A stretch of DNA of 64,000 nucleotides from Agrobacterium albertimagni AOL15 (lineage in GTDB: Bacteria > Pseudomonadota > Alphaproteobacteria > Rhizobiales > Rhizobiaceae), in NCBI RefSeq assembly GCF_000300855.1, contig NZ_ALJF01000013.1, positions 248,001 to 312,000 on the forward strand. The letters run 5' to 3'. Both the position numbers and the translations under genes were made by a program. Shown piece by piece: positions 25,217 to 35,782 of this stretch; within the stretch, counting starts at the first letter, position 1, and each line of letters begins with the position of its first letter. The notes under the pieces were generated by a model. It was not told where the DNA came from. It saw only the letters and a program-made list of their open reading frames with translations, and did not search any database.

Positions 25217-27106
25217 TCAGACGGCTGGCGGGCGCCGGACCACGACGCCGAGTTCGTCGCTTTCGCGCACTTGCCGCAGCATTTCTTCGGCCTGAGTCGC
25301 CTCCCGCTGACGGTTCCACATCGAGGCATAAAGGCCGTCCTGGGCCAGTAGCTCGCTATGGCTGCCGCGTTCGGCGATTTCGCCGCCCTTCAGTACGATG
25401 ATTTCGTCAGCGCCAACCACCGTGGACAGACGGTGGGCGATGACCAGCGTCGTGCGGTTCTTCGAGACGATGTCGAGGGCGGACTGGATCTCGTGCTCGG
25501 TGGTCGTGTCGAGCGCCGAGGTCGCCTCATCGAGGATCAGGATCGGCGGCGCCTTGAGCACAGTACGGGCGATCGCAACGCGCTGCTTTTCACCGCCCGA
25601 GAGCTTTAGACCGCGCTCGCCGACCTTGGTGTCGAAACCATCGGGCAGATCCTTGATGAAATGCGAGATCTGCGCGACCTCCGCCGCCTGTTCGATCTCG
25701 GCGTCGGACGCGCCGGGTCGACCGTAGCGAATGTTGTAGGCGATCGTGTCGTTGAACAGCACAGTGTCCTGCGGCACCATGCCGATCGCGGCTCTGAGCG
25801 ACTTCTGGGTCACATCGCGTACGTCCTGGCCGTCAATGGTGATCGAGCCCTTCTGGACGTCGTAGAAGCGGTAGAGCAGGCGGGATATGGTCGATTTGCC
25901 GGCGCCCGACGGACCGACGACGGCCACAGTCTTGCCGGCGGGGACCTCGAACGACACGCCTTTCAGGATCGGCCGCTCCGGATCATAGTGGAAATGCAAA
26001 TCCTTGAAGGCGATGGCGCCTTGCGCAATGGCAAGCGGCGTCGCCCCGGGACCGTCGACCACTTCGGCCTGGACTTCGAGAAGATCGAACATCTGCTCGA
26101 TATCGGTGAGACCCTGGCGGATTTCGCGGTAGACGAAGCCAATGAAGTTGAGCGGGATCGACAGCTGCATCAGCATGGCGTTGACGAAGACGAAGTCACC
26201 GATCGTCTGTTCGCCGCGCTGCACGGCGAGCGCCGACATCACCATGATGATCGCGGTGCCCACACCAAAGATCAGACCCTGGCCGAAGTTCAACCATCCG
26301 AGCGAGGTCCAGACCTGTGTGGCCGACTTCTCGTATTTCGCCATCGAGGCATCGAAGCGCTTGGCCTCCATCTCCTCGTTGCCGAAATACTTGACCGTCT
26401 CGAAGTTGAGAAGCGAGTCGATCGCCTTGGTGTTGGCATCCGTGTCGCTGTCGTTCATCGCGCGGCGGATGCCGATGCGCCAGTCAGACGCGCGGATTGT
26501 GAACCAGATATAGGCCCAGACGGTGAAGGCGGTGACGCCGAGATAGGAGAAGCCGTAGGTCCACCAGAAGATCGCGGCCGTCAGGATGAATTCAATGAGC
26601 GTCGGGATCGAGTTGAGGATCGTGAAGCGGACGATCGTCTCGATTCCCTTGGTGCCGCGTTCGATGATGCGCGACAGTCCGCCGGTCTTGCGTTCCAGAT
26701 GGAAGCGCAGCGACAGCTGGTGCATGTGCACGAAGGTCCTGTAGGCGAGCTGGCGCACCGCATGCTGGCCGACGCTGGCAAACAGCGCATCGCGAAGCTG
26801 GTTGAGGCCGACCTGCAGGATGCGGGTGAGATTGTAGAAGATGACGAGCGCCACGGCTCCCAGAAGGAAGGTCGGCAGGATGCCCGCCATGTCGATCCGG
26901 CCGTCGAGCGCATCGGTTGCCCATTTGAAGAAATAGGGAACGAGGATCAGGACGAATTTCGAGATGATCAGGAAGACGGTCGCCCAGACGACGCGCATCT
27001 TGAGATCAAATCGGTCGGCCGGCCACATATAGGGCCAGAGGTTCACGAGCGTCTGCATCGGGTTGCCGTCGTCGGCCGATACCGTCTTCTTCTTCGCCTC
27101 TGCCAT
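25217..27106 (-). CDS. Atm1/HMT1-type ABC exporter (fused permease and ATPase)
   Basis: A 629-residue half-transporter: a six-helix transmembrane domain (about residues 35-330), then the nucleotide-binding domain. The latter has Walker A VVGPSGAGKSTISRLLYR, signature LSGGEKQRVAIARTVL, Walker B ILILDEATSALD and the H-loop AHRLST. It closely resembles the Atm1/NaAtm1 group, which exports glutathione-linked sulfur or metal compounds. The start is ATG 27106 (MAEAKKKTVSADDG) after AGAGGG; the longer frame runs through a terminator hairpin. It ends 26 bases from the convergent GGDEF gene. Confidence 0.93.
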   Translation of the reverse strand: MAEAKKKTVSADDGNPMQTLVNLWPYMWPADRFDLKMRVVWATVFLIISKFVLILVPYFFKWATDALDGRIDMAGILPTFLLGAVALVIFYNLTRILQVGLNQLRDALFASVGQHAVRQLAYRTFVHMHQLSLRFHLERKTGGLSRIIERGTKGIETIVRFTILNSIPTLIEFILTAAIFWWTYGFSYLGVTAFTVWAYIWFTIRASDWRIGIRRAMNDSDTDANTKAIDSLLNFETVKYFGNEEMEAKRFDASMAKYEKSATQVWTSLGWLNFGQGLIFGVGTAIIMVMSALAVQRGEQTIGDFVFVNAMLMQLSIPLNFIGFVYREIRQGLTDIEQMFDLLEVQAEVVDGPGATPLAIAQGAIAFKDLHFHYDPERPILKGVSFEVPAGKTVAVVGPSGAGKSTISRLLYRFYDVQKGSITIDGQDVRDVTQKSLRAAIGMVPQDTVLFNDTIAYNIRYGRPGASDAEIEQAAEVAQISHFIKDLPDGFDTKVGERGLKLSGGEKQRVAIARTVLKAPPILILDEATSALDTTTEHEIQSALDIVSKNRTTLVIAHRLSTVVGADEIIVLKGGEIAERGSHSELLAQDGLYASMWNRQREATQAEEMLRQVRESDELGVVVRRPPAV

Positions 27107-27135
27107 CCCCGACCCTCTCGCTGCCTGCAGATTAA

Positions 27136-27168
27136 AAAGCGGCGATCCCTTTGGAGGATCGCCGCTTT
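27136..27168 (-). terminator. Rho-independent terminator after the LysM gene
   Basis: A perfect 13-bp stem (AAAGCGGCGATCC with GGATCGCCGCTTT) and a 7-base loop, followed on the minus strand by TT-rich sequence. It lies 51 bases after the stop of the LysM gene and 30 bases before the ABC exporter start, so it separates the two transcripts. Confidence 0.85.
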
Positions 27169-27219
27169 CATTCACTTAGGTTTTCGCTCGCGCGAATACA
27201 ATAACGGAACTGTGAAAGC

Positions 27220-29277
27220 TCAGTTCACCGCCTCGCCGCGCAGGCGCTTTCGATGAATTTCTTCCGCATTGGGAAGCGCATCGCGCGGCACCGTGAAGAT
27301 CTGGCCGGGCTCGATCAGGTCCGGATTGTTGATCTGGTTCTCGTTGGCGAGATAGATCGTGGTGTAGCGCACACCCTGACCATAAACGCGCCGCGAAATC
27401 TGCCAGAGCGTATCGCCGCGGCGGATGATGACGCTGCTGTCGCTCTGTTCGAGCGGCGCCTGCTGGATTGTCTTCGGTTCACCGGATGCAGCAGCAGTCG
27501 TCGGGGATGCTGCCGCCACATTGGTCTCGGACTGAGCCGGTGCCTGCGCTGACGGAGCGGGTGCCGGATCGTTGAGGAGGTCACGGATCAGCGCGACGAG
27601 CTGCGGCAGGGCGGCGCCCAAAGCGTCCACATTGCCGTTCGGTACCGACTGCAGGAGCGCCAGCGCCTCGCGAGCCTTGGCGCCATGGCTGTTGAAGGCG
27701 GCGGCAAGGTCTGGTTCGACATTGGGACCCGGACGGAAGCCGATGATCGACTGCAATCCGATTTCCGTTGCCGAACGCGCCGCTGCCGCCTGCTCCAGAG
27801 CCGGCTTCTGACCGTTGGCGAACAGATTTTCCAGAATCGTCATCGCCTTGGTCAAGGAGATCCGCAGCCGCTCGAACTCAATCTGTTCGGGGGTGGTCGG
27901 CGATGACGCAGCACTCGCTCCCGTCTGGGCGACGACGGAGACCTGCTCACCAGCGGGGCGCTCGAACGGAACCGAGGCGCGTACGATCACCTTGCCGGTG
28001 GAATCCAGGAGTTCCACCTCAATGATGTGGTTGCCGACTTCGAGTTTCATCTCGCCTTCAATGACGAAGTTGCCGTTTCCGTCGCTCGCCGTTTCGCCAA
28101 TGGTGGTCTTGTTGGCAAAGCCACGCACCCGCGCTCCGGCCGGCGCCTTGCCGGCGACGAAGATGCGGTCGCCTTCGATCTCGACCGCGGTGACCTGCAC
28201 TTCGGTGGCGCCGGGAAGGACAGCCGGTTCTTCGGCCGCGGGTTCATTCGCGGGTGCTGCCGCCGTTTCGCTCATGCCCGGCATCGCAGGCGCTGAGCCC
28301 GCAAGTTCGCTGGCGGCAGCGGGAAGTTCCGGCAGGGCAACGCCGCCGGCCGGTGCAGCGGCCGGCTGGCTTGCCGATGCGGGAGAATTCTCGGAACCGG
28401 GAAGGGTGATCAGACGGCTCGCCTCGCCAGGCTTCGAGACCATGGCCAGCAGCTCGCCCTTGCCACCTTCCGGCACGGAAATCGTCGCGACCTCTTCCGA
28501 GGTGACGACCTTGCCGTCGGGAGCCGTGGCGCGGATCTGCAGTGCGTGATCGCCGGGCGGCAGCGGCTGATCGAGCACGGCGGCAAAATCGCCCGTGCCG
28601 TCGACCGTCTGCGAGGAAATGACCTCATCACCATTCAGGATCTCGACGGTCGCGCCAGGCACGGCGTTGCCGGCGATGACTGTGGAGCCATTCGGCTCGA
28701 CGCGGAGCACGTCGAAGCGGGGCGCGATCTCCGTCGTCGCTTCTGTGACGGGCGCGGGCTGGTTGACCGGCTTGCCGAGCAATGCGTCCTTGATCGAGGC
28801 AATGAGGCCTGCGGCCTTTGCCGGATCGGCCGGCAGCTGCTGAACCATTTCCAGAGCCCGCGCGGCATCGGCCTGTACCGTCTTGATGCCATTCATGACC
28901 GTGGCGTCAAGGTCGTCGGGGATCTCGATCGATGAAAGTGCCTGAAGGGCGCCCTGGGCGAGTGTCTTCGCGGCTGTATAGGCTTCGATGCCAGGCGTGC
29001 GGCCATCGGCAAACAGCGCCGAGATGCCGTCGACGGCCTTCACAGCCTCTTCTTTCAGGCGATCCATCTTCTGGCTGGCTGCACTGGCGACGTCTTGCAC
29101 GGCGCCTTCGGCTGTCGCCTGGGCCTCATCGGCTGCAGACTTCGCCGCGTCGGCGGCAGCGGTGACGGTGGGCAGATCACCCACAGGCGGGTTGAGCCGT
29201 GGCATGATCACGAAGACCATCAGCAGACTGACGATGGCAAGGACGATCAGGACCACCCAGAGGGCACGGTTCTTCAT
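27220..29277 (-). CDS. Membrane-anchored LysM-domain envelope protein
   Basis: A 685-residue protein with one N-terminal membrane anchor (ALWVVLIVLAIVSLLMVFVI) and a large periplasmic part. Residues about 35-190 are helical and Ala-rich. Three Ig-like or carboxypeptidase-regulatory-like beta modules follow (STVIAGNAVPGATVEIL, DRIFVAGKAPAGARVRG), joined by Pro/Ala-rich linkers. A C-terminal LysM domain (VIIRRGDTLWQISRRVYG to EPGQIFTVP) should bind peptidoglycan. This architecture is common in Rhizobiales and functionally uncharacterised as far as I know. A strong terminator follows. Confidence 0.9.
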   Translation of the reverse strand: MKNRALWVVLIVLAIVSLLMVFVIMPRLNPPVGDLPTVTAAADAAKSAADEAQATAEGAVQDVASAASQKMDRLKEEAVKAVDGISALFADGRTPGIEAYTAAKTLAQGALQALSSIEIPDDLDATVMNGIKTVQADAARALEMVQQLPADPAKAAGLIASIKDALLGKPVNQPAPVTEATTEIAPRFDVLRVEPNGSTVIAGNAVPGATVEILNGDEVISSQTVDGTGDFAAVLDQPLPPGDHALQIRATAPDGKVVTSEEVATISVPEGGKGELLAMVSKPGEASRLITLPGSENSPASASQPAAAPAGGVALPELPAAASELAGSAPAMPGMSETAAAPANEPAAEEPAVLPGATEVQVTAVEIEGDRIFVAGKAPAGARVRGFANKTTIGETASDGNGNFVIEGEMKLEVGNHIIEVELLDSTGKVIVRASVPFERPAGEQVSVVAQTGASAASSPTTPEQIEFERLRISLTKAMTILENLFANGQKPALEQAAAARSATEIGLQSIIGFRPGPNVEPDLAAAFNSHGAKAREALALLQSVPNGNVDALGAALPQLVALIRDLLNDPAPAPSAQAPAQSETNVAAASPTTAAASGEPKTIQQAPLEQSDSSVIIRRGDTLWQISRRVYGQGVRYTTIYLANENQINNPDLIEPGQIFTVPRDALPNAEEIHRKRLRGEAVN

Positions 29278-29434
29278 TTCTCAAGTCTCCCGGCGGATGA
29301 GCCGCCATTCCCTTGGAATTGCTAGCGTCAACCCGATGAATCGACAAGCGGCGATGGATCAATCCACCCTGCCGGACAAGGGTTTTCAGCCAATTTTGTT
29401 GACCTGCAGCGGCGTAGCCTGTTTTTTGCCCCGC

Positions 29435-30055
29435 ATGAGCGAACAGAAAACCCCGATTCGATCCGTCTGCGTCTATTGCGGCTCCCAGCCCGGACGCGAT
29501 CCCGCCTTCATGGAAGCCGGCCGAAATTTCGGTCGCGCCCTGGCAGAAAACAACCTTCGCCTGGTCTATGGCGGCGGTACCAAGGGCATCATGGGGGCGG
29601 TCGCCTCGGGCGTGCTCTCGGCCGGCGGTCATGTTACCGGCATCATACCCGAGTTTCTCGTCGACATGGAAGCGACGCGCCATTCGCTTGGGCAGCTGAA
29701 CGAATTGATCATCACCAAGGACATGCACGAGCGCAAGCACGCGATGTTCGAGCGCTCTGACGCTTTCGTGACACTTCCGGGCGGCATCGGCACGCTGGAG
29801 GAGATCGTCGAGATCATGACCTGGGGTCAGCTCGGCCGTCACACCAAGCCGATGGTCTTTGCGAATGTGAATGATTTCTGGAAGCCGATGCTTGAGTTGA
29901 TCGACCATATGTCGGTCTCGGGCTTCATCCACACCGCCCATCTCGTGCGGCCGCTGGTCATCGACCGGATCGAGGACATCGTGCCCGCCATCGAGGCCCG
30001 CTGGGCCGAAGCCGGATCGCCCGAAGGCGACCCGGAGACGATTTCCAAGCTCTGA
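29435..30055 (+). CDS. LOG-family protein (nucleoside 5'-monophosphate phosphoribohydrolase)
   Basis: A 206-residue protein of the Lonely Guy family, which releases the base from nucleotide 5'-monophosphates, including cytokinin precursors in plants and some bacteria. Signatures are VYCGSQPGRDPAF, LVYGGGTKGIMGAVA, the catalytic DMHERKH and PGGIGTLEEIVE. The start is ATG 29435 because the family starts there; no clear Shine-Dalgarno is visible. Whether this copy makes cytokinin or recycles nucleotides is not decidable. Its stop faces the rarD stop, with a perfect 16-bp palindrome (30061-30076) between them. Confidence 0.92.
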   Translation: MSEQKTPIRSVCVYCGSQPGRDPAFMEAGRNFGRALAENNLRLVYGGGTKGIMGAVASGVLSAGGHVTGIIPEFLVDMEATRHSLGQLNELIITKDMHERKHAMFERSDAFVTLPGGIGTLEEIVEIMTWGQLGRHTKPMVFANVNDFWKPMLELIDHMSVSGFIHTAHLVRPLVIDRIEDIVPAIEARWAEAGSPEGDPETISKL

Positions 30056-30068
30056 ACTTGAGCGCTGA

Positions 30069-30965
30069 TCAGCGCTGCCGAAGCATCGGCAGCGTATAGA
30101 TCACCAGCGCCGACCAGATGAGCGGGAAGGCAACGGCTTTCGCCACGCTGAAGGGTTCGTTGAAGACGAAGACGGCGGTGATGAAGATCATCGACGGCGC
30201 GATGTACTGCATGATGCCGATGGTCGAGAGGCGCAACAGCTTGGCGCCGTTCGCATAAAGGATCAGCGGCACTGCCGTCACCAGTCCTGCCGAGGCAAGC
30301 AGGATCGTATCGGTCATGTTGCCCATCAGGAAATGCCCGCCGCCCTGAAGATTGAGATAGACGAGATAGGCAAGCGCGATGGGCGATAGCAGCAGCACTT
30401 CCAGCAGGAAGCCCTGGTTCGGTCCGATCGGCAATGTCTTGCGGAAGAAGGCGTAGAAGCCCCAGGAGAAGGTGAGCGCCAGCGCCACCACCGGCAGGCG
30501 GCCTGCCTCGACGGTTAGGATGACGACAGCGATCACGACCAGCGAGAGGGCCGCAATCTGCGTCTTCTTCAGTTTTTCCTTGAGAATGACAGCGCCGAGC
30601 AGGATCGAAAACAAAGGATTGATGAAATAGCCGAGCGCCGTGTCCAGCGCGTGTCCTGTCCCGATCGCCCAGACATAGATGCCCCAGTTGACGCTGATCA
30701 GCGTCGCGGTCACGGCGGCCATGCCGAGCATGCGCGGATTGCGCATCGCCTTCTTCAACTCATCGGTGCGCTTGAGGATGATCAAGAGCAGGCCGGCGAC
30801 CGGGATCGACCAGAGGATGCGGTGCGCGATCACCTCCGCCGGCGAGATATGCGCGAGCGCCTTCATGTAGAGCGGCAGGAAGCCCCACAGGAGATAGGCG
30901 GAGAGCGCAAAGAGAAAGCCGTTCAGGCTGTCCCGGTTCTCGGCGGGAGCGGTGACGTCGGCCAT
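30069..30965 (-). CDS. rarD: RarD-type EamA/DMT transporter
   Basis: A 298-residue ten-helix drug/metabolite transporter. The family start GFLFALSAYLLWGFLPLYMKAL and the two EamA repeats (second beginning near VVALALTFSWGFYAFFRKTLP) match RarD, named for chloramphenicol sensitivity; the physiological substrate is unknown. It stands 117 bases from cimA on the same strand, and its stop overlaps the palindrome shared with the convergent LOG gene. Confidence 0.92.
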   Translation of the reverse strand: MADVTAPAENRDSLNGFLFALSAYLLWGFLPLYMKALAHISPAEVIAHRILWSIPVAGLLLIILKRTDELKKAMRNPRMLGMAAVTATLISVNWGIYVWAIGTGHALDTALGYFINPLFSILLGAVILKEKLKKTQIAALSLVVIAVVILTVEAGRLPVVALALTFSWGFYAFFRKTLPIGPNQGFLLEVLLLSPIALAYLVYLNLQGGGHFLMGNMTDTILLASAGLVTAVPLILYANGAKLLRLSTIGIMQYIAPSMIFITAVFVFNEPFSVAKAVAFPLIWSALVIYTLPMLRQR

Positions 30966-31082
30966 GGTGTTTCCTGACTTTTGTTATGCTTGGAAACGGG
31001 ATTACGCCTGCAAGGTTGCAGGCGCCAATTCATTTCTGTGAAGCATCGTTCAGGCAGACCGATCGTTTGGACGCGGCCGATC

Positions 31083-32699
31083 TCACTCCGCCGCGATCTT
31101 GCCTGCCAGTTCGCGGTTCTTCATCAGCTTGTAGACGATCGAATCCATCAGGGCCTGGAACGAGGCATCGATGATGTTTTCCGACACGCCGACCGTCCAC
31201 CAGCGGGCGCCGGAGGCATCGGTGGACTCGATGAGAACGCGCGTGATGGCTTCCGTGCCACCGTTCAGAATACGGACCTTGTAGTCCGCCAGTTCGAGAT
31301 CGAGGATTTCCGACTGGTATTTGCCGAGATCCTTGCGCAGCGCAATGTCGAGCGCATTGACTGGGCCGTCGCCTTCGGCAACCGACATCACCATTTCGCC
31401 GTCGACCAGCACCTTCACGACGGCTTCCGACACGGTCTTCAGCTTGCCATGGCTGTCGAAACGGCGCTCGACCATGACGCGGAAGCTTTCGACGGCGAAG
31501 AAATTGGGGACGGTGCCGAGCGTCTTCAGCGCCAGCAATTCGAAGCTCGCATCCGCGCCTTCATAGGCATAGCCCGAGGCCTCGCGCTCCTTGACGATGG
31601 AGATCAGCGTATCGAGCTTCGGATCGTCCTTGGCAACCATGATGCCGCGGCGCTTGAGTTCGTTGAGGAAATTCGCCTTGCCGCCTTGGTCCGAGACCAT
31701 GACCTTGCGGAAATTGCCGACACTTTCCGGCTCGACATGTTCGTAGGTCTTCGGGTCCTTGAGCAGCGCCGAGGCATGGATGCCGGCCTTGGTGGCAAAG
31801 GCCGAGCCGCCGACATAAGGCGACTGGTGGTTAGGGGAGCGATTGAGCAACTCGTCGAAGGCGCGCGACAGTCGAGTCAGGCCGACGAGTTTTTCGCGGT
31901 CGATCGAGGTCTCGAAGCGCGAGGAATACGTCTCCTTCAGACAGAGCGTCGGGATGATCGTGACGAGGTCGGCATTGCCGCAACGCTCGCCAATCCCGTT
32001 CAGCGTGCCCTGGATCTGGCGCACACCGGCCTCGACGGCGGCGAGCGAATTGGCGACGGCCTGTCCGGTGTCGTTATGCGCGTGGATGCCGAGTGAGGCA
32101 CCGGGGATGCCGGAGGCAATCACAGCCTGGACGATCTCCCGGATTTCCGGCGGCTGCGTGCCGCCATTGGTGTCGCAAAGCACCACCCAGCGTGCGCCGG
32201 CGTTATAGGCTTCTTTCGCGCAGGCGAGGGCATAGTCCGGATTGGCCTTGTAGCCATCGAAGAAGTGTTCGCAGTCGACCATGGAAAGCTTGCCGGCAGC
32301 CACCACGGCCTTGATGCTATCGCGGATGCTTTCGAGGTTCTCCTCGTTGGTGCAACCGAGCGCGACCTTCACATGATAGTCCCAGCTCTTGGCGACCAGA
32401 CAGACGGCATCCGCCTTCGACTGGATGAGCTGGCTGAGGCCCGGATCATTGGAGGCGGAGATGCCGGCGCGTTTGGTCATGCCGAAGGCGACGAAGCCGG
32501 CCTTCTGAGTGCGCTTGCGTGAAAAGAAGGCCGTATCCGTCGGGTTCGCCCCCGGATAGCCGCCCTCGATGAAGTCGATGCCGAACTCGTCCAGCATGGC
32601 CGCGATCGCGATCTTGTCCTCGACCGAAAAATCGATCCCCGGCGTCTGCTGGCCGTCGCGGAGCGTCGTGTCGAACAGGGTGATCTTTTCGCGTGTCAT
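31083..32699 (-). CDS. cimA: Citramalate synthase
   Basis: A 538-residue enzyme of the isopropylmalate/homocitrate synthase group. It condenses pyruvate and acetyl-CoA to (R)-citramalate, giving a threonine-independent route to 2-ketobutyrate and isoleucine. Signatures are LFDTTLRDGQQTPG (metal and catalytic site), the histidines in GIHAHNDTGQAVANS and the LNGIGERCGNADLV segment. The C-terminal LeuA dimer (regulatory) domain starts near ASFELLALKTLGTVPNFF. Length matches the CimA subfamily rather than LeuA. It is monocistronic; repeats fill its upstream region. Confidence 0.93.
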   Translation of the reverse strand: MTREKITLFDTTLRDGQQTPGIDFSVEDKIAIAAMLDEFGIDFIEGGYPGANPTDTAFFSRKRTQKAGFVAFGMTKRAGISASNDPGLSQLIQSKADAVCLVAKSWDYHVKVALGCTNEENLESIRDSIKAVVAAGKLSMVDCEHFFDGYKANPDYALACAKEAYNAGARWVVLCDTNGGTQPPEIREIVQAVIASGIPGASLGIHAHNDTGQAVANSLAAVEAGVRQIQGTLNGIGERCGNADLVTIIPTLCLKETYSSRFETSIDREKLVGLTRLSRAFDELLNRSPNHQSPYVGGSAFATKAGIHASALLKDPKTYEHVEPESVGNFRKVMVSDQGGKANFLNELKRRGIMVAKDDPKLDTLISIVKEREASGYAYEGADASFELLALKTLGTVPNFFAVESFRVMVERRFDSHGKLKTVSEAVVKVLVDGEMVMSVAEGDGPVNALDIALRKDLGKYQSEILDLELADYKVRILNGGTEAITRVLIESTDASGARWWTVGVSENIIDASFQALMDSIVYKLMKNRELAGKIAAE

Positions 32700-32738
32700 G
32701 CTGTTGTCCTTACGAGAACTTTCGCTATGGGGGAATTA

Positions 32739-33039
32739 CTCCCCTCTGTCACTGCGTGACATCTTCCCCACAAGGGGGGAGAGTGGAAGCCGCTGGCGTT
32801 CCGCTCCCCATCTCCCCCTTGAGGGGGGAGGTCGCCGCGAAGCGGCGGGTGGGGGTGAACCACACCGCGAGTTCGACGTTTCGCGATTTTTGTTACCTTC
32901 AGCCCATCACCCCACCCCGGAGCTTCGCTCCGACCCTCCCCCTCAAGGGAAGGGTGGGCCCGAGCCGCAGCCGCAATCCGCTCTCCCCCCTTGTGGGGGA
33001 GATGGCCGCCCTTCGACAGGCTCAGGATGCAGAGGGGGG
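32739..33039. repeat. RIME-like repeat doublet, outer element
   Basis: Inverted modules at both ends (left CTCCCCTCTGTC.. through ACATCTTCCCCACAAGGGG; right CCCCTTGTGGGGGAGATGG.. through GCAGAGGGGGG) bracket a different inverted doublet. Together these explain the 362-base gene-free gap between cimA and pip. The unit resembles the rhizobial intergenic mosaic or palindromic elements; the same modules recur near 35.2 and 35.9 kb. Confidence 0.8.
32804..32959. repeat. RIME-like repeat doublet, inner element (second family)
   Basis: Two inverted modules: the left contains CTCCCCATCTCCCCC and the hairpin GCCGCGAAGCGGC and ends GGGTGGGGGTGA. The right starts TCACCCCACCCC, has the hairpin CGGAGCTTCGCTCCG and ends AAGGGTGGGC. 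It lies wholly inside the outer doublet, implying one element inserted into another. Confidence 0.75.
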
Positions 33040-33061
33040 TAACCACGGGCGCGAGCATAAT

Positions 33062-34507
<1,446 letters not shown>

Positions 34508-34511
<4 letters not shown>

Positions 34512-34975
34512 TGTTCATCCTCCGGCGGCCATTGGGCCGTGTCGTGGTCAGGGTGCTGGAAGCTCTCGACCGAGGCGAAGAAAGCCTCGTATTCGGGGCT
34601 GGTATAGACAGGCTTCTCGAACAGCTGATCGATCCAGGGCAGGCGCTGGTGATGGTTGACCTGGATCTGCGGCTCGAAGCGTTCCGGATGATCGAAGGCG
34701 CCGATCGCAAGTTCAACGCCGCCGGGATGCTGATAGGTGAGCGGCGTGCCGCACTTGCCGCAGAAGCCGCGCTTCACCTTCGCAGACGAGCGAAAGAGCA
34801 TCGGCTGGCCGCGCGTCCAGGTCAGATGCGCCTGATCGGCGGTCACGAAGGCGCCGAAGAAGGAGCCGAACTGCTTCTGACACATGCGGCAATGGCAGAT
34901 CGACGGCCGCCCAAGCTTCGACGCCTGGAACCGCACTGCGCCGCATTGGCAGCCGCCACTCTCGATCTCGCTCAT
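34508..34975 (-). CDS. GFA/CENP-V-fold zinc protein (copy 2)
   Basis: A 155-residue paralogue of the downstream gene with the same Zn motif spacing (GGCQCGAVRFQA; HCRMCQKQFGSFF; CGKCGTPLTY) and a shared ending (SFQHPDHDTAQWPPE here; [17 protein letters not shown] in copy 1). This indicates tandem duplication with later divergence. It starts 10 bases after the stop of a 39-residue membrane peptide gene and overlaps copy 1 by 4 bases. Confidence 0.9.
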
Positions 34976-34985
34976 TTCATCTTCC

Positions 34986-35105
34986 TCATCGCATCGTCAT
35001 GAAAATCGTGACGCCGATAATGACAACGGCAATCAGGGCGCCCTTGGCGATCAGCCCGTAAAGCAGCCATTTCGGCATCTTGGTGTTCGGGTTGGGCTGG
35101 GTCAT
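34986..35105 (-). CDS. 39-residue single-pass membrane peptide
   Basis: A frame of 39 codons: a polar N-terminus (MTQPNPNTKMPKWLLYG), then one membrane helix (LIAKGALIAVVIIGVTIFM) and a short TMR tail. GAGAGG is found upstream of the ATG at 35105. The helix is of full bilayer length, and the gene lies 10 bases before the GFA copy 2 start, as expected for the first gene of that operon. No family known. Confidence 0.6.
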   Translation of the reverse strand: MTQPNPNTKMPKWLLYGLIAKGALIAVVIIGVTIFMTMR

Positions 35106-35132
35106 GGAGTTGGCCTCTCGAGAGTGGGGCTA

Positions 35133-35293
35133 CCCCCCTCTGTCCTGCCGGACATCTCCCCCACACGGGGGGAGAGCGGGACCCCGCCGACCTTCGCGCC
35201 AGCGTCTAACGTGTCCACTTCTCGAAGCCGCAGCGCATGCGTCCCCACTCTCCCCCCTTGTGGGGGAGATGTCACGAAGTGACAGAGGGGGGG
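35133..35293. repeat. RIME-like inverted doublet, left of DUF559 gene
   Basis: Left module begins CCCCCCTCTGTCCTGCCGG and runs to about 35190. The right module (35242-35293) is its inverted relative, ending GTCACGAAGTGACAGAGG plus a G run. The ends are therefore terminal inverted repeats of roughly 45 bases. The right end is 30 bases from the stop of the DUF559 gene. Nearly the same doublet occurs at 35783-35981. Confidence 0.85.
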
Positions 35294-35322
35294 ACGACGC
35301 GCCGCAGCCAAAACCACAATCA

Positions 35323-35703
35323 TCACGACCACCCCTTACCTGCGACGACGACGATATGCTGGCAGACATTGTCGATATCCCGCAGCACGTCGTCGTTCCA
35401 GAACCGGAGAACCGTCCAGCCATCCTGTTCCAGACGTCGCGTCCGCGCCGCGTCATAGGTTAGGTCAGCATCGTGTCCGTGCTGCGAGCCATCCACTTCG
35501 ACGATCAGCTTATGGTCTGGGCAGGCGAAGTCGACGATGAAGCCGGCAATCGGCACCTGTCGGCGAAAGCTGAGGCCCATCAGGCGATGCGCGCGCAGGC
35601 AGCCCCAAAGTTTGCGCTCGGCATCGGTCATTTCGCTGCGCATGCGCTTGGCATGAGCGCGCCGTTGCGGTGGAACAGGTGCATGCGGCGTGACAGCTTC
35701 CAT
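35323..35703 (-). CDS. DUF559 endonuclease-fold protein
   Basis: A 126-residue protein of the DUF559 family, related to very-short-patch-repair-like and PD-(D/E)XK nucleases. Core motifs are AERKLWGCLRAHRLMGLSFRR, FIVDFACPDHKLIVEVDGSQH (the acidic D..E-x-D catalytic pattern) and the C-terminal RFWNDDVLRDIDNV. The ATG 35703 is the only credible start, though it lacks a good Shine-Dalgarno; the longer frame translates repeat DNA. It is enclosed by two near-identical same-orientation repeat doublets. Biological role unknown. Confidence 0.85.
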   Translation of the reverse strand: MEAVTPHAPVPPQRRAHAKRMRSEMTDAERKLWGCLRAHRLMGLSFRRQVPIAGFIVDFACPDHKLIVEVDGSQHGHDADLTYDAARTRRLEQDGWTVLRFWNDDVLRDIDNVCQHIVVVAGKGWS

Positions 35704-35782
35704 CGGAGCGTGAGTTTGATGGAAATACTGCTCCTCGTTGTGCGTGGGTGCAAGACGGGCAAAGAGCGTCGCGTGTGCGGCA

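Noticed and set aside
25661..27256. A 531-codon plus-strand open frame
   Set aside because: Antisense to the Atm1-type exporter, which has all ABC motifs.
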